A stretch of 44,488 bases of DNA, from positions 1-44,488 of the forward strand of contig WTGW01000090.1 of the NCBI GenBank assembly GCA_011523395.1, written 5' to 3'. Source of the DNA: Acidimicrobiia bacterium. GTDB lineage: Bacteria > Actinomycetota > Acidimicrobiia > Spongiisociales > Spongiisociaceae. Under the pieces are notes generated by a model. That model ran no database searches and was not told the DNA's origin. It saw only the letters and a program-made list of their open reading frames with translations. Position numbers and translations under genes: made by a program. This document shows positions 17,567 through 24,646 of this stretch, piece by piece (the stretch's first letter is position 1; every line of letters begins with the position of its first letter).

Positions 17567-19654
17567 TCACGGCCGTAGGCCGACGACCACGTCACCCTCC
17601 CGGTCGGTACGACGCACCTCCATTCCGGCCCGCTCCAGCGCGGCCAGTAACTCCTCGGAGGGGTGCCCGAACCGGTTGGGTCCGACGCTGACCACGGCCA
17701 CGGAGGCGCCTGTCCGTACCAGCCACTCCTCATCGGAGGTGGCGGCGCCCTGGTGGGGAACCTTCAGCACATCCACCCGGGGAGGATCGAGATCGGCCTG
17801 GGAGACGGTCTCTATGTCCCCGGTCAGCAGAACCGTGCCGCCACCGAGCGTGGCCCGGATCACGATCGACTGGTCGTTGAGAGACTCATACCTGCGGACC
17901 GGACCCAGGACCTCAAGCCGGATTGAGCCGATCCGGTGAAGGCCCAGGCTCGGGATCGCGACTCTGGTCACCTGCCCGGCCCTCTCCACCAGGCTCGTGT
18001 ACCCGTCCGGCTGGCCGGGGAAGGGTGCGTACCACAGCTGCCCGACCGGAATAGATCCGATGACGTCCCCCAGGCCGCCATAGTGGTCGTCATGGGCATG
18101 CGACAGGACCAGCAGGTCCACGGCTCCGACACCGAACCGGGCCAGTCCGGCCCGGACCCTGGCGCCGTCGCTTCCCCCGTCGACCAGCACCGTCTCACCC
18201 TGGCGGCCCAGCAGCAACAGCGCATCGCCCTGGCCCACGTCGAGAGCCACGAAGGCCGGCCGGGCCGGAGAACCCGCCAACGTGAGCGGACCGGCGAAGG
18301 CCGTCAACGAGCAGGCGAGCAGGCTGGCGGCCAGCACCGCCGCCGGGCGGAGGCGGCGGGACACCGCCACCAACCCACACCCGGCGAACAGCAGGGCCGC
18401 CATCCACCCGATCTGCGGAAGGGCTGACGACAGATCGGCGATTCCCAGGACCGCCCGAGCCAGCAGCGCGCCTGCCTCCACCAACCAGTCCAGACCCACG
18501 ACGACCCCGGCCCCTCCCAGCCCGGTCGCCGCCACCACGAGCGGAGCGGCCGCCACGTTGGCCACCGGCGACCACAGGGAGAGCTGCCCGATCGCGAGCA
18601 GGAGGATCGGGGCCACTGCCAGCTGAGCGCCGCAGGCTGCTCCGAGCGACGTTGCGAGCCACCGGGGGCGAAGGCTGCGAAACCATCCGGCTCCGACCAC
18701 CACCCCGGCCGTGGCGGCGACCGAGAGCTGGAATCCGAGGCTGAAGGCCAGCTCCGGGGAGACCAGGAGGAGCAGCCCCACCCCGACCCCTATCACCCTC
18801 CAGATGTCCGGGCGCAAGCCGAAGGGGCGCGCAATGAGGACCAGCGCCGCCATGGTCGCGGCCCGCACCACCGACGGGTCCGGCCCGATCAGGAGGACGA
18901 AGAAGGCCAGGCCGGCCAGACCCAGGATTGCCCGGCGGACGGAACTCCAGCCCAGCGGGCCCGCCACCAGGAACAGGGCGCCCAGGAAGAGCGCCACGTT
19001 GCTCCCGGAAACGGCCACGAAGTGCGACAGCCCGGCACGGCGCATCGCCTCCTCCTCCCACGGTCGCAGGTGCGAGACATCCCCCAGCAGGAATCCGGCC
19101 AGGAGCGCCCTCCCCCGGTCGCTATCCGGTCGGAGACGATCGATGATGAGGGAGCGAACCCGGGCGGCCTGTCCGGCCACCCACCCGACCTGTCCAGGGG
19201 CGGAACGGGCGCCGGCCAGCCTGCCGTGCCAGACCACGGGGTCCCTGGCAGGGCTCCTGATGACCGGATCCGCCGCGCGATGCATGGTCGTCTCGACCCA
19301 CCACCGGCTGGCCCGGGTCCAGCCTGCCACGTCACCCCGGAGCCGGCCGGCGGGACCGTCCCAGGTGACCGGCCCCGCTGCTCCCTCGATACCCAGCACC
19401 CGGACGAGGACTCGGTCCCGGTCCGGACGACCCGAAGCGTCGGTCAGAGCCTCGACGAGGACGGTCACCTCGCCCGGGGGGAGAGGTGTGTTCGCCATCG
19501 CCTGCTGGCGAGCGCCCAGGAACAAGCCACCGACGACCCCCAAGGCCATCAGGCCTGCCACCACGGCGGCGCCCCATCTCTGCCAGAGGCCGGCCACGGC
19601 TGCGGCGCCCAATGCCACGACCGCCAGCCACGGCACCCGGAGCCCGGCGACCAC
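17567..19654 (-). CDS. comEC: Competence DNA channel ComEC/Rec2
   Basis: A 695-residue polytopic protein for single-stranded DNA import. The N-terminal DUF4131 and ComEC membrane domains (SHFVAVSGSNVALFLGALF) are followed by a C-terminal metallo-beta-lactamase domain (VALDVGQGDALLLLGRQGE, then LSHAHDDHYGG with His519, His521, Asp523 and His524). GTG 19654 is the first canonical start, but hydrophobic in-frame sequence (RWFLAGAGAIWIG) continues upstream from the comEA stop, so the true N-terminus may be longer and use a non-canonical codon. It is downstream of comEA. Confidence 0.93.
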   Translation of the reverse strand: MVAGLRVPWLAVVALGAAAVAGLWQRWGAAVVAGLMALGVVGGLFLGARQQAMANTPLPPGEVTVLVEALTDASGRPDRDRVLVRVLGIEGAAGPVTWDGPAGRLRGDVAGWTRASRWWVETTMHRAADPVIRSPARDPVVWHGRLAGARSAPGQVGWVAGQAARVRSLIIDRLRPDSDRGRALLAGFLLGDVSHLRPWEEEAMRRAGLSHFVAVSGSNVALFLGALFLVAGPLGWSSVRRAILGLAGLAFFVLLIGPDPSVVRAATMAALVLIARPFGLRPDIWRVIGVGVGLLLLVSPELAFSLGFQLSVAATAGVVVGAGWFRSLRPRWLATSLGAACGAQLAVAPILLLAIGQLSLWSPVANVAAAPLVVAATGLGGAGVVVGLDWLVEAGALLARAVLGIADLSSALPQIGWMAALLFAGCGLVAVSRRLRPAAVLAASLLACSLTAFAGPLTLAGSPARPAFVALDVGQGDALLLLGRQGETVLVDGGSDGARVRAGLARFGVGAVDLLVLSHAHDDHYGGLGDVIGSIPVGQLWYAPFPGQPDGYTSLVERAGQVTRVAIPSLGLHRIGSIRLEVLGPVRRYESLNDQSIVIRATLGGGTVLLTGDIETVSQADLDPPRVDVLKVPHQGAATSDEEWLVRTGASVAVVSVGPNRFGHPSEELLAALERAGMEVRRTDREGDVVVGLRP

Positions 19655-19716
19655 TCCGATCCAGATGGCGCCGGCGCCGGCCAGGAACCATCTGGCCTGC
19701 GGGTCGGGCAGGCGGC

Positions 19717-20355
19717 CTATCTACGCACCTCTACGTAGTCACGCATTCCGGCCAGCCTGCCTTCGCCGATGCCCGGAACGTCGAGCAGATCCTCCAGCGT
19801 CATGAAGGGGCCGTGGGACTCCCGGTAGGCGACGATGCGCAACGCCAGAACCTCCCCCACCCCGGGGATACCCGTGAGGGCCTCATGATCCGCCCGGTTC
19901 AGATCGACCGGATAGCCCGATCCCGCGCCGGACCCGTGTGATAGCACCGCGCCCGGATCATCGCCGGCCCAGGGGATGTCGAGGTGCATACCGTCCGTCA
20001 CCGGCGCAGCCAGGTTCACCACGCGAAGCTCCGAGCCCGGCAGCGCGCCGCCCACGCCCGCGATCGCATCGGCCACCCGGCTTCCTTCCGGTAACACCAC
20101 CAAGCCGGGCGCCGCAACCGCACCCGAGACGTAAACGGTTGCCACAGGCGGAGCGGCGCCGACCGCGGACCCGGGTACTGCCACTACCTCCGGGGACGGT
20201 CGGGACTCCGGCGGAGGGGCCGTGGGCCGGTTCCAGAGGGCGAAACCGATCACGACCACCAGCGCGCCGCCGAGGGCCAGGTAGGCGCCCCGGCGCGATA
20301 CCGGCACACCCGGTGCCGCAGCCGGTACGCCGCTACCGGACGGCGTCTCCGACAT
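19717..20355 (-). CDS. comEA: Competence DNA-binding protein ComEA
   Basis: A 212-residue membrane-anchored dsDNA receptor. There is a cytoplasmic tail, one TM helix (about 26-42) and a Pro-rich spacer. An SLBB-type domain follows (VYVSGAVAAPGLVVLPEGSR), then a C-terminal helix-hairpin-helix pair (VDLNRADHEALTGIPGVGE and LLDVPGIGEGRL) that contacts DNA. The start has AAGGAGG six bases upstream. It is first in a comEA-comEC transcript. Natural transformation is only inferred: pilus genes are not in view. Confidence 0.93.
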   Translation of the reverse strand: MSETPSGSGVPAAAPGVPVSRRGAYLALGGALVVVIGFALWNRPTAPPPESRPSPEVVAVPGSAVGAAPPVATVYVSGAVAAPGLVVLPEGSRVADAIAGVGGALPGSELRVVNLAAPVTDGMHLDIPWAGDDPGAVLSHGSGAGSGYPVDLNRADHEALTGIPGVGEVLALRIVAYRESHGPFMTLEDLLDVPGIGEGRLAGMRDYVEVRR

Positions 20356-20382
20356 GGGCAGCCTCCTTCATCCACGACGCCG

Positions 20383-20396
20383 CGGTACTTGTACCG
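20383..20396. promoter_or_regulatory. 14-bp palindrome upstream of comEA
   Basis: CGGTAC-TT-GTACCG is a perfect inverted repeat 28 bp upstream of the comEA ATG, in the divergent comEA/ABC-transporter gap (20356-20503). It could be an operator. No regulator is assigned. Confidence 0.3.
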
Positions 20397-20503
20397 GCAA
20401 GGAAAGTGATTGAGAAGCCCCCTGTGGCATCGGGGCGGTGAGGGTCGGGGAGGATACGAGCCGGTGGTGATTACCCTCCGAACAGCCACATGGCAGGTGT
20501 CCC

Positions 20504-21391
20504 GTGCTCGAACTTGACGGCTTGACCAAGCGCTACGGTGAGGTGGTCGCCCTGGACGACTGCGGTTTCTCGGTCAGGCCCGGGCGGATCGTCGGCTTCC
20601 TGGGCCCCAACGGCGCCGGTAAGACCAGTGCCATGCGCGCCGTCTTCGGCCTGCTGCGCCTCGATGGGGGCACCGTGACCTGGATGGGTCGACCCGTCAC
20701 CCATGACGCTCGCCGGCAGTTCGGATACATGCCGGAGATGCGCGGCCTCTACCCCCGAATGCCGGTGCGCCGCCAGGTGATCTACTTCGCCCGGCTCCAC
20801 GGGCTCGACAAGACGACCGCCGCCCACGCCGCCGACCGGTGGATCGCCCGGATCGGGCTCGAAGAACGCGCAGGTTCCCGGGTAGACGACCTCTCGCACG
20901 GAAACCAGCAACGGGTACAGCTCGTGACCGCGCTGGTACACGATCCCGAACTCCTGGTCCTGGATGAACCCTTCAGCGGCCTCGATCCGCTGGGCGTGGA
21001 GGAGATGTCCCGGATACTGCAGGAGAGGGCGGAACAAGGATCGGCGGTGCTCTTCTCGAGCCATCAGCTTGATCTTGTGGAGCACCTGTGCGATGACGTC
21101 GCCATCATCAACCAGGGCCGCGTGGCCCTGTCCGGACCGGTCAGGACGCTGAAGGACCGAGCGACCCACCGGCGAGTCGAGGTGGATCTGGACTCGTGGA
21201 CGGCCCTCACCCCCGCCATTCCCGGTGTCCGGCTGGTGGAGTCGCGAGGCAATCGTCACGTTCTCAGGGTGCCTGCGCAGATAGGCATGGACGAGATAAT
21301 GGCCGCGCTAGCGGACGGCCGGACGATCCGGGAGTTCTCCTACGGTCCGCCCACCCTGTCGGACCTCTTCAGGGAAGCGGTCGCATCGTGA
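20504..21391 (+). CDS. ABC transporter ATP-binding protein (ABC-2 exporter, NatA-like)
   Basis: A 295-residue ATPase. Walker A is GPNGAGKT at residues 34-41, the signature is LSHGNQQRVQL, and Walker B is LLVLDEPFSGLDP, followed by the switch His in SSHQLDLVEHL. A C-terminal extension of about 70 residues is typical of the NatA/DrrA-like group. GTG start. The stop overlaps the permease GTG by four bases (GTGA). The substrate is unknown; similarity to NatA suggests sodium or drug export, but this is not established. Confidence 0.9.
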   Translation: MLELDGLTKRYGEVVALDDCGFSVRPGRIVGFLGPNGAGKTSAMRAVFGLLRLDGGTVTWMGRPVTHDARRQFGYMPEMRGLYPRMPVRRQVIYFARLHGLDKTTAAHAADRWIARIGLEERAGSRVDDLSHGNQQRVQLVTALVHDPELLVLDEPFSGLDPLGVEEMSRILQERAEQGSAVLFSSHQLDLVEHLCDDVAIINQGRVALSGPVRTLKDRATHRRVEVDLDSWTALTPAIPGVRLVESRGNRHVLRVPAQIGMDEIMAALADGRTIREFSYGPPTLSDLFREAVAS

Positions 21392-22602
21392 CCACCTACC
21401 GGGCGATCGGCCTCGTGATGTGGCGCGAACTCCTGGAGCGCGGCCTGAGCAAGTCCTACGCGCTGAGCTGGCTCTTTCTGGCCATCCTTGTCGGCGCGGG
21501 TATAGCCATTCCGGGGTTCTTCGGAGATGACGGATCGGTCCGCACCTACCGGGTCGCCACCGTCGGCGCCGAGAACGTGGGCCAGGGCGAGCTGGCGAGG
21601 TCGCGGGCGCCGGGAGAGCCGGGCTCCTACCGGATCGATCTCACCAAGTCCGCCGACAGCGACGCGGCGGCAGCGGCCGTGGCGGCTGGATCCGTGGATG
21701 CGGCCCTGGTCGGGGGCGGCAGCAATGTAGAGGTACTGGTAAGCAGGGACACGCCCTCCGAGCTCGAGTCCGCGCTGCGACAAGCCGTCCTGTCGTACCA
21801 GGTGCAGCGCATGGTGGCTAGCGGCGACGTGTCCGAGCGGGCGGTGCCGATCATCAGCGGCGAGACGGTGAGGGCCGTGAACGTCGAACCCGAATACGAC
21901 GCCGATGCCGCCGCCGAGGATCGACAGTTCGTGATCTCCCAGGTGGCGCTGGTGCTCCTGTTCATGGCCGTCATGACGACCGGATCATGGGTGCTGCTGG
22001 GTGTAACCGAGGAGAAGACCAACCGGGTGTCAGAAGTGTTGCTCGCCTCGCTACGTCCGTGGCAGCTCCTGGCGGGCAAGATCATCGGGGTGGGACTACT
22101 CGGCCTCTTGCAGTTCGGATCGATCGCAGCAAGCCTGATCGTGGCCGTCCGCTTGGTCCTCGACATCACCCTGCCCGAAGTCGACGCCGGGTTCCTGGCC
22201 ATCGCGCTGGTCTGGTTCGTGCTCGGCTACCTCGTCTACGCCACCGGTTATGCGGCGGTGGGGGCCATAGCCCATCGTCCGGAGGATGCCCAGAACGCCG
22301 CCTTCCCCCTGATGATCGTCACCGTGGCCGGCTACATGATCGGCATCCTCTACGTCTCCGGCAACCCGGACACGGTGTGGTCGACGGTTCTCACGCTGGT
22401 TCCGGTGACCGCCCCCTTCGTGCTCCCCGTTCGAGCCGTGTCCGACTCGGTGGCCCTCTGGGAGCAACTGGCCGCGTTCGTGCTGATGATCGGGTTCATC
22501 GTCCTGCTGATCAGGGTGGCCGGGCGGGTATACGCGGGCGGGGTGTTCAACTACCGGACCCGGATCAAGGCCCGGCAGGCCTACCGCTCCGCCGAGTTCT
22601 GA
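21388..22602 (+). CDS. ABC-2 type permease (NatB-like)
   Basis: A 404-residue membrane partner of the preceding ATPase. An N-terminal TM helix (about 26-46) is followed by a large extracytoplasmic loop (about 50-185) and then about six TM helices. The conserved ABC-2 phrase EEKTNRVSEVLLASLRPWQLLAGKI marks the NatB/YhaP class (COG1668). GTG 21388 is chosen because it overlaps the ATPase stop and begins MTTYRAIGLVMWRELLERG. The frame is open upstream only as antisense noise. Confidence 0.9.
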   Translation: MTTYRAIGLVMWRELLERGLSKSYALSWLFLAILVGAGIAIPGFFGDDGSVRTYRVATVGAENVGQGELARSRAPGEPGSYRIDLTKSADSDAAAAAVAAGSVDAALVGGGSNVEVLVSRDTPSELESALRQAVLSYQVQRMVASGDVSERAVPIISGETVRAVNVEPEYDADAAAEDRQFVISQVALVLLFMAVMTTGSWVLLGVTEEKTNRVSEVLLASLRPWQLLAGKIIGVGLLGLLQFGSIAASLIVAVRLVLDITLPEVDAGFLAIALVWFVLGYLVYATGYAAVGAIAHRPEDAQNAAFPLMIVTVAGYMIGILYVSGNPDTVWSTVLTLVPVTAPFVLPVRAVSDSVALWEQLAAFVLMIGFIVLLIRVAGRVYAGGVFNYRTRIKARQAYRSAEF

Positions 22603-22659
22603 GACAGCCGCCATCCACCGGCCTCGGCAGCCGGCCGGGGGGATGCTGAACAACGGGAT

Positions 22660-22771
22660 CCGGTTAACCGCGATGGTTCTAACCGGGGTGTCGTTTCCGG
22701 CTATCGGGCCAACGGGACGTTTCTCAGAACCCTTCTAACACCACGATGCCGGGCGGAAGGTGCTCCGGTTA
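22660..22771. promoter_or_regulatory. Three CCGGTTA half-sites upstream of the antiporter
   Basis: CCGGTTA (22660-22666) and TAACCGG (22680-22686) form a 7-bp inverted repeat with an inner ACC/GGT extension. A third direct CCGGTTA lies at 22765-22771, overlapping a -10-like TATAGG. The arrangement fits an operator with a promoter-proximal half-site. The rest of the 22603-22809 gap contains only a GC-rich CCGGC/GCCGG hairpin just after the permease stop. Confidence 0.4.
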
Positions 22772-22809
22772 TAGGGGAGTTTCCTGGTGGGAAGGGGTAT
22801 CGTGACAGG

Positions 22810-24594
22810 ATGCTGCTGGCTCTCTCGGTCCCTCCGCTCTTGGAGGAACTCGCGATCCTGCTGGTGGCGGGAACGCTGATCGCGCTGGGGTCGGCGCGCC
22901 TGGGAACGGTGCCGATAGTCGGTTTCCTGGCGGCGGGCGCGGTGATCGGACCGGGCGGCATCGGCCTCGTCGGTGACATCGATCTGGTGAACCAGACGGC
23001 GGACATCGGCGTGGTCCTGCTGCTGTTCACCCTCGGTATCGAGTTCAGTCTCGAGCGGGTGCGAAGGCTGGCATCCCTGTTCCTTGTCGGTGGCTCGATC
23101 CAGGTCGCGATTACGACCGCCGTGGTGACTCTGCTGGTGTCGGCCTTCGGCGCGGGCTGGCGCACTTCGCTGTTCACCGGGTTGCTGGTGTCCCTGAGCA
23201 GCACGGCCATCGTGCTCAAGATGCTGTCGGAACGCCGTGCGACCACGTCTCCCACCGGCAACGTGGCGGTCTCGTTGCTGATCTTCCAGGATCTCGCCAT
23301 CGTAGGGATGGTGTTGCTGGTGCCTTTCCTGGGGAACCAGCCAGCGGCGCCGGTTGATGTGTTCATAGCTATCGGTAAGGCCTTGGGCATAGTTGCCGTG
23401 GTGGTGATCCTGGCACGCACTGTGGTTCCGAGGCTGATGCGTTGGGTGGCTCGCCACCAGTCGGGCGAGGTGTTCCTGCTGACCGTGCTCGCAATCTGCT
23501 TCGGCACCGCATACCTCACCAGCCTCCTCGACATCTCGATCTCGCTCGGCGCGTTCCTCGCCGGGTTGATGGTCAGCGAGAGCCGCCTGGCGGCGCGTGC
23601 GATGGGAGAGGTGATGCCGCTGCAGATCCTTTTCTCGGCAACCTTCTTCGTATCGATCGGCATGTTGTTCGATCCGGCATACCTGGCCCGTAACGCGCTG
23701 CTCGTCATCGGCCTCGCCATCGGCGTGGTCGTGGTGAAGCTGCTGTCGACCGCGGCTGCCGCCGCCGCGCTACGGCAACCGCGGACCGTTGTGGTGTCCT
23801 CGGCGCTGATTCTCGCCCAGATCGGCGAGTTCTCTTTCGTGCTCGAACGAGCAGGCGAGGAGTTCGGGCTCGTTCCGGCCGGCCTGGACGGTGGCACCGA
23901 TGCCTTCATCGCCGTGACGGTGTTGTTGATGGCTCTGAGTCCCTACGCCCTGCGGCTGGGCGACCGGATGGCTGCCCGCATGGCCAAGGCGAGCGGCCCG
24001 AGTTCGGAGACACAGGTCATGGGCGGCCCTGACGCCTTCGCCCACCACGGCAGCGATCTCCGGGATCATGTGGTGGTGACCGGATACGGGCCGCGCGCTC
24101 ATCGCATCCTCGACGCTCTCGAAGAGGTGTCGGTCCCGTACACGATCGTCTCGCTGGACCCCCAGGCCGAGCGGCAAGCAGCGGAGTGCGGCCGCGCCCT
24201 TCTGGTCGGTGACGTGTCACGCCATCTCATAGCGGAACGGGCCGGTCTCGGCGAAGCCCGTATCGTCCTGGCGGTCGACAGCCCACCGGCAACCGTCGAA
24301 CAGTTCGCCCGCGTCGCCCGCGAACACAACCCCCATGTGGTGGTTCTGGCCTGGGCCGAGGATGTGGACGACGCCGCCGACCTGCAGCGGAACGGCCTGG
24401 TCGATCACGTGGTAGCGGAACGCCAGGCCGCCCTCGATGCCCTGATCGCGCATACCCTCGGACACTTCGAGGTGCCCGAAACCGACGCCGAAGCCATCCT
24501 GCATACCGTGCTGGGACCCGAGAGTGACGAGACGGACGGCGGCGCCACGAGCCCCCCGCAAGACGACCAGCCGGCCGGCTCAGAACATCTCTAA
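22810..24594 (+). CDS. CPA2-type monovalent cation:proton antiporter with RCK domain (KefB/YbaL-like)
   Basis: A 594-residue membrane protein. Residues 1-385 hold about 12 TM helices of the Na+/H+ exchanger fold (FLAAGAVIGPGGIGL, LFTLGIEFSL, SLSSTAIVLKML, LLIFQDLAIVGMVLLVPFL). From about residue 420 there is a cytoplasmic TrkA-N/RCK Rossmann domain (HVVVTGYGPRAHRIL). The family exchanges K+ or Na+ for H+ under ligand gating. The Rossmann glycine motif is GxGxxA, slightly atypical. It stands alone and is convergent with leuS. With TrkAH (29787-32649) it suggests active K+/pH management; specific ion use is not deducible. Confidence 0.88.
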   Translation: MLLALSVPPLLEELAILLVAGTLIALGSARLGTVPIVGFLAAGAVIGPGGIGLVGDIDLVNQTADIGVVLLLFTLGIEFSLERVRRLASLFLVGGSIQVAITTAVVTLLVSAFGAGWRTSLFTGLLVSLSSTAIVLKMLSERRATTSPTGNVAVSLLIFQDLAIVGMVLLVPFLGNQPAAPVDVFIAIGKALGIVAVVVILARTVVPRLMRWVARHQSGEVFLLTVLAICFGTAYLTSLLDISISLGAFLAGLMVSESRLAARAMGEVMPLQILFSATFFVSIGMLFDPAYLARNALLVIGLAIGVVVVKLLSTAAAAAALRQPRTVVVSSALILAQIGEFSFVLERAGEEFGLVPAGLDGGTDAFIAVTVLLMALSPYALRLGDRMAARMAKASGPSSETQVMGGPDAFAHHGSDLRDHVVVTGYGPRAHRILDALEEVSVPYTIVSLDPQAERQAAECGRALLVGDVSRHLIAERAGLGEARIVLAVDSPPATVEQFARVAREHNPHVVVLAWAEDVDDAADLQRNGLVDHVVAERQAALDALIAHTLGHFEVPETDAEAILHTVLGPESDETDGGATSPPQDDQPAGSEHL

Positions 24595-24610
24595 GCTATG
24601 ATACCTATTG

Positions 24611-24641
24611 CTAGCAACTAGCAACTAGCAACTAGCAACTA
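24611..24641. repeat. CTAGCAA heptad array (family C, copy 1)
   Basis: Four exact 7-bp CTAGCAA units (24611-24638) plus a partial unit fill the convergent gap between the antiporter stop (24594) and the leuS stop (24647-24649). The same unit occurs five times near 44363-44397. No long core is attached. Confidence 0.85.
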
Positions 24642-24646
24642 AATCG

